From the NCBI RefSeq assembly GCF_037949285.1, contig NZ_CP149928.1:124001-188000 (forward strand): a DNA stretch of 64,000 nucleotides, given 5' to 3'. How positions within the stretch are numbered: position 1 is the stretch's first letter; each line of letters starts with the position of its first letter. Under the pieces are notes generated by a model. The model made no database searches. It worked only from the letters and a program-made list of their open reading frames with translations, and had not been told where the DNA came from. Positions 52,317 through 61,205 of the stretch are shown piece by piece. A program made the position numbers and the translations under genes. The stretch comes from Thioclava sp. GXIMD4216 (GTDB lineage Bacteria; Pseudomonadota; Alphaproteobacteria; Rhodobacterales; Rhodobacteraceae).

Positions 52317-52380
52317 GGGCGTCGCTTCCGGTCATGGTGAAGATCTCGTTTTGAAAGGGGAGGAGGAGGCACAAGGCGAA

Positions 52381-53364
52381 CTATTTATACTCCATGATGC
52401 CCGCCCGTTTGCCGGTCAGGCGCCGCAGATGGAACTCGCAGATCCCGATGGCTTCGGGGACCTTTCCGATGGTCAGAAAGGCGGCATGTTCGAGGGCCGT
52501 GCGCAGGCTGCCGTAACGCGCCGTTTCCTTACGCGCCAGTCGCAGGATCTGCACGGGGTAGATCAGAAAGCCCAACACGATCCATGGGCTGAGAAGCAGC
52601 GCGCCAAGCAGGAGTGCGAGAGGCAGATACAGCCCCCATAGCAGAGCCCGCCGCGTTTGTGCGACATTGTGATGATAGGGGGCCGCTCCGTGCAGATAGG
52701 CCCCTTCGGCATAGGCATGACCGGCGCGGCGCGCCCGCTTCCAGAACTGCCCGAACCGCGTCATGGCCGCATCATGCCATGTCATTTCGGCGTCAATCCG
52801 CCAGATTTTCCACCCCGCCTTACGCAGCCTGACACACATCTCCGGCTCTTCGCCCGCAATCAGGGTCGGGTTGTAATCGCCAACCTCGGACAGGGCCTGA
52901 ACACGCATCAGCGCATCACCGCCACAGGCGCGGGCCTCGCCAACAGGGGTATCCCATTCCCGATCGCAATGGGCGTTATAGGGGGTCGCCTCGGGAAAGC
53001 GTTCGCGGCGGCGGCCACAGACCACGGCGACCTCCGGTCGGGTTTCCAGAAAACTCCGGGCTGTCTCGATCCATGTGCTGCGGATCTCGCAATCGCCATC
53101 GACAAGTTGCACGAAGGCGGCATCCGGGGCAATCGCGCGCAGCCGCTCCAGCCCCGCATTGCGGGCCCGTGCTGCGGTGAAGGGCTGGGTCAGATCCAGT
53201 TCGACGACTTCCACACCGCGCGCGCGCGCGGCCTCGCGGGAGCCGTCCGTCGAGCCGCTATCGACATAGATCAACGGCATCGCCCCTTCCAGTGAGGCCA
53301 GACAGCGCAGCAGGCGTTCGCCTTCGTTGCGCCCGATGACAATCGCGGCAAATCTTTCCGGCAT
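52381..53364 (-). CDS. Glycosyltransferase family 2
   Basis: 327 residues. GT-A domain with IVIGRNEGERLLRCL, YVDSGSTDGSRE, VDGDCEIRSTW (DxD) and ALMRVQALSEVGDYN; a C-terminal hydrophobic region (~255-285) anchors it to the membrane. Three bases separate it from the upstream GT2 gene, so the pair is cotranscribed. Donor and acceptor sugars cannot be inferred. Confidence 0.87.
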   Translation of the reverse strand: MPERFAAIVIGRNEGERLLRCLASLEGAMPLIYVDSGSTDGSREAARARGVEVVELDLTQPFTAARARNAGLERLRAIAPDAAFVQLVDGDCEIRSTWIETARSFLETRPEVAVVCGRRRERFPEATPYNAHCDREWDTPVGEARACGGDALMRVQALSEVGDYNPTLIAGEEPEMCVRLRKAGWKIWRIDAEMTWHDAAMTRFGQFWKRARRAGHAYAEGAYLHGAAPYHHNVAQTRRALLWGLYLPLALLLGALLLSPWIVLGFLIYPVQILRLARKETARYGSLRTALEHAAFLTIGKVPEAIGICEFHLRRLTGKRAGIMEYK

Positions 53365-53367
53365 GGA

Positions 53368-54339
53368 TCAGCGTCCCCGAAGCAAGGGCCACATCACCTG
53401 GGCCGAAAAATCACGGAAGAAATGCAGCGGCGCATGCAGTTTCTGGCCGCGCAATTTGGCCAGCGGCGCGTTGAGCGCAGCCCCCGCCATCCAGGCCAAC
53501 CCCGTCAGCAAGGCTCCGCCGCGTCCCTGACATTTCCGGTGGTAATAAAGCCACGACCGATACCAATATCCCGGCTTGGCTTTGCGCACGGCCTCGTTCG
53601 AGCGCACGTCGGTCGCGGCCCCTTCGGCATGCAGCACCCGTGCCTGCGGCAGATGCCAGACCTGATAGCCATGCGCGCGAATGCGGTGCATCAATTCCGT
53701 CTCTTCGAAATAGAGGAAGAATTCGGGATCGAAAGTGCCCACCTTTTCAAGCACCGCAAGCGGGAACATCACCGCAGCCCCGGAGACCCAATCCACCTCG
53801 CCTTCAGGAGTGTCAGGGGGCAGGGCGACCTCGTGGTTGCGGAAGGCGCGGGCCAGCGGGCCGAAATTGACCGCATGCACGAAGCTTGCCGTCGGCGAAA
53901 AGAACCGGAAGGCCGCCGAAACCGGCTCTCCCGAGGGTTTGGCGATCTTGGCGCCTGCCGCTCCGGCCTGCGGATGCGCGTCGAGGAAATCCGCCATGAT
54001 CGACAGCGCCTCGTTTTCGAGCGTGGCATCGGGGTTCAGCAGGAAAGCATAGCGCGGGCGTTCAGAGGCGGGGCGTGCCAGTAATGTGTCGAGCACGACA
54101 TTGTTACCCCGTCCGAAGCCGTGATTTTCGGTTTCGGGCCATAAGGTGACCTGCGATCCCCAGTTCCGCTCGGCATGCAGGCGCGCAAAGACCTGCGCAT
54201 CATCGCCGGGCGAGGCGTTATCGACCAGATGCACCTCGACCGTCCGCCCCCCATGCGAATGCTCGAGCACGCTTTGCACGGCAGCGGCTGAAAGGTCGGC
54301 GGTACCGTAATTGACGACAATGACAGCAATATCAGACAC
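53368..54339 (-). CDS. Glycosyltransferase family 2 (rhamnosyltransferase-like)
   Basis: 323-residue GT2 of the WbbL-like group: IAVIVVNYGTADLSAAAVQS, VHLVDNASPGDD, NHGFGRGNN, FLLNPDATLE (DxD-type) and WVSGAAVMFPLAVLEKVG with FDPEFFLYFEETELMHRI. It begins with GTG (MSDIAV). First gene of a leftward unit with a second GT2 and an acyltransferase. Rhamnosyl transfer is the usual activity in this group, but specificity is only a guess. Confidence 0.86.
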   Translation of the reverse strand: MSDIAVIVVNYGTADLSAAAVQSVLEHSHGGRTVEVHLVDNASPGDDAQVFARLHAERNWGSQVTLWPETENHGFGRGNNVVLDTLLARPASERPRYAFLLNPDATLENEALSIMADFLDAHPQAGAAGAKIAKPSGEPVSAAFRFFSPTASFVHAVNFGPLARAFRNHEVALPPDTPEGEVDWVSGAAVMFPLAVLEKVGTFDPEFFLYFEETELMHRIRAHGYQVWHLPQARVLHAEGAATDVRSNEAVRKAKPGYWYRSWLYYHRKCQGRGGALLTGLAWMAGAALNAPLAKLRGQKLHAPLHFFRDFSAQVMWPLLRGR

Positions 54340-54492
54340 AGGAATCCATTTCCTTAATCAACTTTGCGTTGATCATGACCGATCTGGGGGGCAGGGACAA
54401 GAAAGGATGCACTGTGCGATTGAGGCACGTGCAAAACTCTGCCAAAGATAGACGCACATTCTGCAAGTCCTTGAGTCAGCACACGAGCGCCG

Positions 54493-56082
54493 ATGCCCAA
54501 CCTCTTTGCCTACTTCATGCTTTTTGTCTGGCCGCTCATTACATGGCAGCTGTTCAAGCGTTACCCCGCAACCAAGGCCGCAATCGGTGCCGTGATCTGG
54601 GGCTATCTGCTCCTGCCGGAGCGGCCAAACCTGAATTTTCCGGTTATTCCCAACATAAACAAGTCCATTGTCCCGTCTCTGGCGGTGCTGATCGTCTATC
54701 ACTATGTGAAGAAAAACGAGATCTTCATGGCGCGGCGTGCGGCGCGGCACGAAGCCGCACTGGCACCGGTTGCCGAAAAGACGGGCGAGGGCGTCGCGTC
54801 GCCGATTGCAAAGAAACGTCAGGCCTTCCTGCTGAAAAAGCCCCGCACAAAAGTTCGGCTGATGCTGATTTTGGCGACGGTTTTCCTGCTGATTTCGCCG
54901 GTGATCACCTATTTGACAAATCGCGCTCCGATTGTAGACGGCCTGACCTATCTTCCGGGCATCCGGCCCTATGACGTTGCGGCCTATACCCGCAATCTGG
55001 CCTGTCTTCTGCTGCCGTTCTTTGTCGGGTTGAAGCTGGTGACAGACCGTCAGGGGCAGATCTGGCTGTTGCGGACCATCGTTTTCGGCGGGCTGCTCTA
55101 TACCGTGGCAATCCTCATTGAAATCCGCATGAGCCCCCAGCTAAGCACTTGGATTTATGGCTTCTTTGCGCATGACTTCCGGCAGCATTACCGCAATGGC
55201 GGCTGGCGGCCCATCGTGTTCCTTGCGCATGGTCTGCGGGTGGGGATTTTCATGTCGATGGCGGTGCTGGCGGCGGCGACGCTGGCGCGGGCCAGTGACA
55301 ATGGCAAGTCGCGCCTGCGCTGGTTGCTGGTGTCGCTGTGGCTGTTGGTCGCACTCTACCTATCCAAGAATACCGGCGCGCTGCTGATTACCGTGCTGCT
55401 GCTGCCGATCCTGCTGGTCGGCTCGCGCGGGATGCAGGCGGTGATGGCAGGCATCATCGCGGCGTTGGTGCTATGCTATCCGATTGTGCGCGGCACAAAC
55501 CTCGTGCCCACCGAAAGCGTGGCCGAGACGATTGCGCCCTATGCGCCCGAACGGGCCGCCTCACTGGAATTCCGCCTGCGCAATGAAGACGAATTGCTGG
55601 CGCATGCCAATCTCAAACCTCTGGCGGGGTGGGGCGGCTGGGGCCGGAACCTGCTGTTCAACCCTGAAACGGGCAAGCCAAGCACCATTACCGACGGGAT
55701 CTGGATCATTATCATCGGCCAATATGGCTGGATCGGGTATCTCAGCCTGTTCGGCTTCATCTGTCTGCCGGTCATCCTCTGTGCCTTTTCCTATCGCAAA
55801 CTCAGGCTCGATACGATCGATATAGGGATGATGGTGGTCATGGCGGCGAATATGATCGACCTCATCCCGAATTCGTCGCTGGTCGCGCCGATCTGGCTTC
55901 TGAGCGGGGCGCTCTGGGTCCGCTATGATCAGGCCCGCCAAACCGAGATGGCCTCGCATCTTTCACCGCGGGAACGCCGCCTGTATCACAAGCGCGATGC
56001 CGATTTCGACATAGCCCCCGATGTTCCGGCCAAACCGACGCGCAAGAAGGGCCGGTTGAACCGGCCGGCCGTCACCTCCTGA
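54493..56082 (+). CDS. O-antigen ligase/polymerase-like membrane protein (Wzy type)
   Basis: 529 residues with ~11 helices and a large periplasmic loop (~350-410) characteristic of Wzy/WaaL proteins, including ERAASLEFRLRNEDELLAHA and GWGGWGRNLLFNPETGK. C-terminal ~50 residues are basic and cytoplasmic (PTRKKGRLNRPA). It likely polymerises the repeat unit at the periplasmic face. Followed 41 bp later by a glycosyltransferase gene in the same direction. Confidence 0.78.
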   Translation: MPNLFAYFMLFVWPLITWQLFKRYPATKAAIGAVIWGYLLLPERPNLNFPVIPNINKSIVPSLAVLIVYHYVKKNEIFMARRAARHEAALAPVAEKTGEGVASPIAKKRQAFLLKKPRTKVRLMLILATVFLLISPVITYLTNRAPIVDGLTYLPGIRPYDVAAYTRNLACLLLPFFVGLKLVTDRQGQIWLLRTIVFGGLLYTVAILIEIRMSPQLSTWIYGFFAHDFRQHYRNGGWRPIVFLAHGLRVGIFMSMAVLAAATLARASDNGKSRLRWLLVSLWLLVALYLSKNTGALLITVLLLPILLVGSRGMQAVMAGIIAALVLCYPIVRGTNLVPTESVAETIAPYAPERAASLEFRLRNEDELLAHANLKPLAGWGGWGRNLLFNPETGKPSTITDGIWIIIIGQYGWIGYLSLFGFICLPVILCAFSYRKLRLDTIDIGMMVVMAANMIDLIPNSSLVAPIWLLSGALWVRYDQARQTEMASHLSPRERRLYHKRDADFDIAPDVPAKPTRKKGRLNRPAVTS

Positions 56083-56123
56083 GGCGGCCTTTCCCTCCCC
56101 ACTCGCTCATTTTGGAATTTCTC

Positions 56124-57395
56124 ATGACGCATACCCGTCCTCCCATTGCCTACCTGACCGGCGAATATCCGAAGGTCTCGCATACCTTTATCCAGCGCGA
56201 GATTGCCGCGCTGCGCGATGAGGGGTGGCAGGTGCATACCTGTTCGGTCCGGCGCACGGCGGCCCGTGATGTTGTCGGGGAGGACCAGATCCGCGAGCAG
56301 GCGGCAACCTTTGCCATTTTCGATGCGATCAAATCGCCTGCCAAGGTTCTGGGGGCGCAGGTCTGGGCGTTGAAACGCGATGCGAAAGCTTGGTTGCGCA
56401 CCGCAAGGCTGGCATGGAAAACCCGCCCGCCGGGGGTGAAAGCGGCGCTTTGGCAAGGGTTCTACTTCCTTGAAGCGGCCATTCTGGCGCAGCATCTGCA
56501 GGCCAAAGGCGTGCGTCATCTGCATAACCATTTTGCCAATTCCAGCTGTTCGGTGGCGATGCTGGCATCCGAGCTGTCGGGCATCCCCTTCTCGGTGACC
56601 ATGCATGGCCCCGCCATTTTCTACGAGCCGCGCTGGTGGCGCATTGATGCCAAGATCGCGCGGGCGCGCTTTGTGTCCTGCATCAGCCATTTCTGCCGCT
56701 CGCAGGCAATGTATTTTTCCAAGCCCGAGCATTGGTCGAAGCTGAAAATCGTCCATTGCGGTATCTTCCCCGCGCTCTATGGGCATGAGACCCCGCCCGA
56801 GACCCCGTCCACGCCGAAAGAAGCGGGGCAGGAAATCCTGTTTGTCGGGCGTCTGGCGGCCATCAAGGGCGTGCCGCTTCTGATCGAGGCCTTCGCGCGG
56901 CTCAGGGATACGCATCCCGAGGCGACCCTGTCGATTATCGGTGACGGGCCGGAGCGGAGTTATTGCGAGACGATGGCCCGCACGATGGGGGTGGCCGAGC
57001 GGGTGAAGTTCTGGGGGTATCAGCCTTCGGATGCGGTGGCCGACCATATGCGCCGTGCCGATATGCTGGTGCTGGCCTCTTTTGCCGAAGGGGTGCCGGT
57101 CACGCTGATGGAGGCGATGGGCTCCCAACTTCCGGTGATCGCCAGCCGCGTGGCGGGTGTGGGCGAGTTGGTGGAAGACGGGGTGTCCGGCTTTACGATT
57201 CCGGCGGGGGATCTGGAAAGCCTGACCGACCGGCTGGATCGCCTGCTGGCCGATCCGGCCCTGCGGGCGCAGATGGGAAAAGAGGGCCGCCGCAAGGTCT
57301 GCGCCGAATTCGACCTTGAAAAAGAGGCGAAATGGCTTGGGCAGGTGATCGAAGGCTCTCTAGCGGAGGCGCTTCCCACGGGTCTGCGCCCCTGA
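56124..57395 (+). CDS. Glycosyltransferase family 4, colanic acid-type
   Basis: 423-residue GT-B enzyme. N-terminal acceptor domain begins PIAYLTGEYPKVSHTFIQRE, as in WcaL/AmsK-type transferases; donor domain has ILFVGRLAAIKGVPLLIEAF (~245-265), LSIIGDGPE and the E-x7-E region SFAEGVPVTLMEAMG. ATG start chosen over a TTG four codons upstream. Probably cotranscribed with the polymerase gene; a terminator follows. Confidence 0.9.
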   Translation: MTHTRPPIAYLTGEYPKVSHTFIQREIAALRDEGWQVHTCSVRRTAARDVVGEDQIREQAATFAIFDAIKSPAKVLGAQVWALKRDAKAWLRTARLAWKTRPPGVKAALWQGFYFLEAAILAQHLQAKGVRHLHNHFANSSCSVAMLASELSGIPFSVTMHGPAIFYEPRWWRIDAKIARARFVSCISHFCRSQAMYFSKPEHWSKLKIVHCGIFPALYGHETPPETPSTPKEAGQEILFVGRLAAIKGVPLLIEAFARLRDTHPEATLSIIGDGPERSYCETMARTMGVAERVKFWGYQPSDAVADHMRRADMLVLASFAEGVPVTLMEAMGSQLPVIASRVAGVGELVEDGVSGFTIPAGDLESLTDRLDRLLADPALRAQMGKEGRRKVCAEFDLEKEAKWLGQVIEGSLAEALPTGLRP

Positions 57396-57410
57396 TCCTT
57401 CCGGCAGGCA

Positions 57411-57436
57411 TGGCGCCCCGAACGGGCAGGGCGCCA
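57411..57436. terminator. Bidirectional terminator between EPS locus and sulfur module
   Basis: TGGCGCCC / GGGCGCCA perfect 8-bp stem with a 10-nt loop between two convergent genes; CGCTTTGC follows on the plus strand. Confidence 0.65.
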
Positions 57437-57471
57437 CGCTTTGCAGGCCATGTGTTTCGGCCTGTCAGCGT

Positions 57472-59205
57472 CTATTCTGCGGCGGCCGTTTGCGCGGCAG
57501 GCACCAGTGTTTTCCATGCCTGATATTGCGACAGGAAGACCTGCCCGTTCAGTTCCGACAGGAAATGCGCAGTGGCCAGCCTGTCCATCACGGGGCCTTT
57601 GACCTCGCTGAGATGGAAGCCGATCCCGCGTTCTTTCAGCAGATGGTTGATCGCCTCGAGGCTTTCCAGCGCCGAGTAATCCACGCTATTGACCGCCGAG
57701 AACATCAGCACGACGTTGCGGATTTCGGGGGCGCTGGCAAGGCGGTCCTGCAAGCGGTCTTCCAGCACGCGCGCATTGACGAAATACAGGCTTTCATCCA
57801 CCCGCAGGGTCAGCAGGCTCGGTTCGGTGATGACCTCGTGGCGGCGGATATTGCGGAAATGCTCGGTGCCGGGCACAAGACCGACCTCTGCCACATGCGG
57901 TTTGGAGGTGTGCAGCAGATGCATCACGATCGATAGGATCACCCCTGTCGCCACACCGATTTCGACGCCTGCGGCAAGGGTCAGCAGGATGGTCACCAGA
58001 ACGGCGACGAAATCCTTGCGCGAATACTGCCATGTTTTCTTGAGGATCGAGAAATCGACAAGGCTGAGCACGGCCACGATGATAGTCGCGGCAAGCGTGG
58101 CATTGGGCAGGAAATAGACCAGCGGGGTCAGCGCGATGGCCGCGATGCCGAGGCCGATTGCCGTGAACGCACCTGCTGCGGGCGTTTCGGCCCCTGCATC
58201 GAAATTGACGACCGAACGCGCAAAGCCGCCGGTGACCGGATAGCCGCCGGTGAAAGCGGCCCCGATATTGGCCGCGCCAAGGCCGATCAGCTCTTGGTCG
58301 GGGTCAATCCGCTGGCGCTTTTTCGCGGCCAATGTCTGGGCCACGGAAACGGATTCGACAAAGCCGATGATCGAGATCAGGATGGCCGGAAGCGCCAGCT
58401 GGCCGATCAATTCGGGGGACAGGCCCGGCATGGTCAGGGGCGGCAGGCTTTGCGGCACGCTGCCGACGATGGCCACGCCCTGCGCGTTCAGATCCAGCCC
58501 CCATGTGCAGAGCGTCGTGATGACAACGGCGGCGACGGGACCGGCCTTGGTCAGGATGTCGGCCAGTCGCGGACCCAGACCCAACCGCCGCAGAAGCGGC
58601 TTCAACCCCTTGCGGACCCAGAACAGGAAGGCGGTGCTGAGGACGCCGATGGTCAGGGTGATCGGGTTGGTCTGCCCCAGATGTGCGACAAGTGCGGTGA
58701 CCATCTCGGGGAGGGTGGCACCGCTGGCCTTGATCCCCAGCACATGTTTCAACTGGCTGGTGGCGATCAGGATGCCCGAGGCCGTGATGAAGCCCGCAAT
58801 CACCGGATGGCTCAGGAAATTGGCGATGAAACCCAGACGGAACAGCCCCAAGGCCAGCAGGAAGAGGCCGGAAAGCAGGGCAAGGGTCAAGGCGGCAATC
58901 GCGTAACCTGCGGTGCCGCTGGCGGCGATCTCGCCGATAGAGGCGGCTGTCATCAGCGAAACCACCGCCACCGGCCCCACCGCAAGCGCGCGGCTTGTGC
59001 CGAAAATCGCATAGAGGATGATCGGCGCGATCGAGGCATAGATGCCGGCTTCGGGAGGGAGCCCCGCCAGCATCGCATAGGCCAGCGATTGCGGGATCAG
59101 CATGATGGTCACGATAATGGCCGCGACCAGATCGTTGGACAGAGCCGTGCGGTTATAGGCACGGCCCCAGGTCAGGATGGGCAGATAGCGGGAAAAAGAG
59201 GGCAT
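57472..59205 (-). CDS. SulP-family anion transporter with STAS domain
   Basis: 577 residues. N-terminal SulP signature (LPILTWGRAYNRTALSNDL, LIPQSLAYAMLAGLPPEAGI), ~12 helices, and a C-terminal cytoplasmic STAS domain (~430-560, VVLMFSAVNSVDYSALESLE). Family substrates include sulfate, bicarbonate and other anions. It is the last gene of the leftward sulfide-oxidation cluster, 70 bp after the SQR fusion, which favours sulfate or sulfite as cargo. MPSFSRY was chosen as start; an ATG 18 codons upstream has no ribosome site. Confidence 0.9.
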   Translation of the reverse strand: MPSFSRYLPILTWGRAYNRTALSNDLVAAIIVTIMLIPQSLAYAMLAGLPPEAGIYASIAPIILYAIFGTSRALAVGPVAVVSLMTAASIGEIAASGTAGYAIAALTLALLSGLFLLALGLFRLGFIANFLSHPVIAGFITASGILIATSQLKHVLGIKASGATLPEMVTALVAHLGQTNPITLTIGVLSTAFLFWVRKGLKPLLRRLGLGPRLADILTKAGPVAAVVITTLCTWGLDLNAQGVAIVGSVPQSLPPLTMPGLSPELIGQLALPAILISIIGFVESVSVAQTLAAKKRQRIDPDQELIGLGAANIGAAFTGGYPVTGGFARSVVNFDAGAETPAAGAFTAIGLGIAAIALTPLVYFLPNATLAATIIVAVLSLVDFSILKKTWQYSRKDFVAVLVTILLTLAAGVEIGVATGVILSIVMHLLHTSKPHVAEVGLVPGTEHFRNIRRHEVITEPSLLTLRVDESLYFVNARVLEDRLQDRLASAPEIRNVVLMFSAVNSVDYSALESLEAINHLLKERGIGFHLSEVKGPVMDRLATAHFLSELNGQVFLSQYQAWKTLVPAAQTAAAE

Positions 59206-59274
59206 GGCTTTGGGGTCCTGCGCTATGGCTGCGGACCGGTTGTCGGTCCGCAGCAGCATCGGGTTGGGCCTGAA

Positions 59275-60954
59275 TTATTCGGACTTGGCCGAAAGGGGCT
59301 CGGGCTTGGCCATCCATTCGTGGCCGCGCAGCATGGCCTTCCAGTAGATCGGCGGCAGCAGCTTCTCTTTCAGGAACCAGGCCGCGCGCGTGGGTTGCGT
59401 GCCGTCCAGCAGCCATTTCGGGAAGGAGGGTTTCAGCACGCCCCCATAGGCGAATTCGGCCAGCACGATCTTGCCGCGTTCCACGGTCAGAGGGCACGAC
59501 CCGTAGCCATCATATTGGGCATGTGCCGATTTGCCCATCAGATCGGACATGATGTTTTCGGCCACTGTCGGGGCCTGTTTGCGGGCCGCGGCGGCGGTTT
59601 TCGCATTGGGGGCATTCATCACATCGCCCAGCGACCAGATGTTGTCATAGGTCCTATGCCGCAGCGTCGCCTGATCCACATCGACCCAGCCTGCCGCATC
59701 GGCCAGAGGCGAGACGCGGATGAAATCCGGCGCGGTCTGCGGCGGAACCACATGGATCATGTCGAATTCGGTGGTGATCGTCTGTGTCTCGGTCTCGGGC
59801 TTGGTGACCTCGAACGTGGCGGTCTTCGCCTGTCCGTCGACTGCGACAAGCTTGTGGAAGAAATTCAGCGTCGCGTCGTATTTCTCGACATATTTCATCA
59901 GGGCGGGAACATAGTCCTTCACCCCGAACAGCACCCCTCCCGCATTCATGAACTGGATGTCGATCTTGTTCAGGACGCCGCGTTTGAACCACGCATCCCC
60001 CGAAAGATACATCGCCTTCTGCGGAGCCCCCGCGCATTTGATCGGCATCGGCGGCTGGGTGAACAGCGCCCGCCCTTCTTTCATCGAAGACACAAGCTGC
60101 CAGGTATAGGGCGCAAGATCATAGCGGTAGTTCGAGGTCACCCCGTTACGCCCCAACGTCTCTTCCAGCCCTTCGATACCGGCCCAGTCCAGCTTGAGGC
60201 CGGGGCATACCACCAGTCGGTCATATTTCACCACACGACACCCATCGAGGATGATGGCGTTGTTTTCCGGTTCGAAAGCGGCCACCGCCGCCTTGATCCA
60301 TTTCACGCCATGCGGGATCAGGCTGCCCATCGTCTTGGCGGTCTGGGCAGGCTCGAAAATGCCGCCGCCGACCATCGTCCAGCCCGGCTGGTAATAATGG
60401 ATATCTGCCGGATCGATGATGGCGATTTCCAGATCGGCACGTCGCGCCTTCAGGCTGGAGGCCACCGCGATGCCGCCCGCGCCTGCGCCCACGATCACGA
60501 TCTGGAATTTGGCATCTGCGGTATCGGTGGGGGTTTTGCCGCCATTGGCGATGCGCCGTGCAACGCCGTTCATGTCGTACCCTGCCGCTTTGGTGCGGGC
60601 GAGGATTTCGGTCAGCGGGCGGTCATTGGCCTGCGACAGCGACCAGAGCGTGGTCGAGCGCGTGCCGGTGCGGCAATAGGCGAAGGTCGGGCCGGGCAGG
60701 GTGGTCAGCGCCGAGGCGAATTGCTCGGCATCGGCCTCCGTCACCATGCCGGGCGTTACGGGGATGTAGCGGAACTCCAGCCCCTTCGCGCTGGCCGCCC
60801 GCGCGATCTCGTCATGGTTGGGCTGGTCTGCGCCTTCTGCATCGGGCCGGTTACAGATGATCGAGCGGAAACCGGCGGCGGCAAGCGTGTCGATATCTTC
60901 CGCCGTGATTTGCGGGCCGACAGACAGGCCACGCGTCAATTCGTGTTTTTCCAA
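59275..60954 (-). CDS. Bifunctional DUF442 phosphatase-like / sulfide:quinone oxidoreductase-like protein
   Basis: 559 residues in two parts. Residues 1-~135 form a DUF442/TIGR01244 domain with dual-specificity-phosphatase-like loop AYCRTGTRS (Cys94). Residues ~150-559 are an FAD-dependent SQR-type flavoprotein: IVIVGAGAGGIAVASSL at 152, redox Cys in VVCPG (250) and PIKCAGAPQKAMYL (307), and a later Cys in GSCPLTVERG. It oxidises sulfide and passes electrons to quinone, producing persulfide. Start is TTG with GGAGG 7 nt upstream. Between it and the upstream dioxygenase gene lie 251 bp with 16-bp tandem repeats. Confidence 0.88.
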   Translation of the reverse strand: MEKHELTRGLSVGPQITAEDIDTLAAAGFRSIICNRPDAEGADQPNHDEIARAASAKGLEFRYIPVTPGMVTEADAEQFASALTTLPGPTFAYCRTGTRSTTLWSLSQANDRPLTEILARTKAAGYDMNGVARRIANGGKTPTDTADAKFQIVIVGAGAGGIAVASSLKARRADLEIAIIDPADIHYYQPGWTMVGGGIFEPAQTAKTMGSLIPHGVKWIKAAVAAFEPENNAIILDGCRVVKYDRLVVCPGLKLDWAGIEGLEETLGRNGVTSNYRYDLAPYTWQLVSSMKEGRALFTQPPMPIKCAGAPQKAMYLSGDAWFKRGVLNKIDIQFMNAGGVLFGVKDYVPALMKYVEKYDATLNFFHKLVAVDGQAKTATFEVTKPETETQTITTEFDMIHVVPPQTAPDFIRVSPLADAAGWVDVDQATLRHRTYDNIWSLGDVMNAPNAKTAAAARKQAPTVAENIMSDLMGKSAHAQYDGYGSCPLTVERGKIVLAEFAYGGVLKPSFPKWLLDGTQPTRAAWFLKEKLLPPIYWKAMLRGHEWMAKPEPLSAKSE

Positions 60955-61032
60955 AGATCTCCCTCCTCCTTGGAATAAAGTGTCAAAAGGGGGCAGGCCG
61001 TAGCCAACCCCGAGGTTTAAAACGTGACCCTT

Positions 61033-61080
61033 GCGGGCCTGTCAAAGCGCGGGCCTGTCAAAACGCAGCCCTGTCAAAAC
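61033..61080 (+). repeat. Three tandem 16-bp repeats upstream of the SQR fusion gene
   Basis: Units GCGGGCCTGTCAAAGC, GCGGGCCTGTCAAAAC and GCAGCCCTGTCAAAAC stand head to tail, followed by a decayed fourth (GCGGCTCCGTTGCGC). They lie 80-120 bp before the SQR start, within the only sizeable gap of the cluster. Confidence 0.8.
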
Positions 61081-61205
61081 GCGGCTCCGTTGCGCTGTTC
61101 CCCGTCGCGCTGTTCTCCGCCCTGCCTCTCCCGATCGCGCATGTCGCTGTCGCGCTACCGGGCGGTGCAAGGCCTGGGGCCATGCAAGACTTAAGGCGGC
61201 GGGGG

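Noticed and set aside
58294..60978. 894-codon open frame on the plus strand
   Set aside because: It lies opposite the SulP and SQR-fusion genes, whose motifs are unmistakable; its own translation is Gly/Gln/Arg/His-rich without any domain, as expected of a high-GC shadow frame.
61033..61080. Possible CRISPR array
   Set aside because: The 16-bp units are directly adjacent without spacers, and no cas gene is present.
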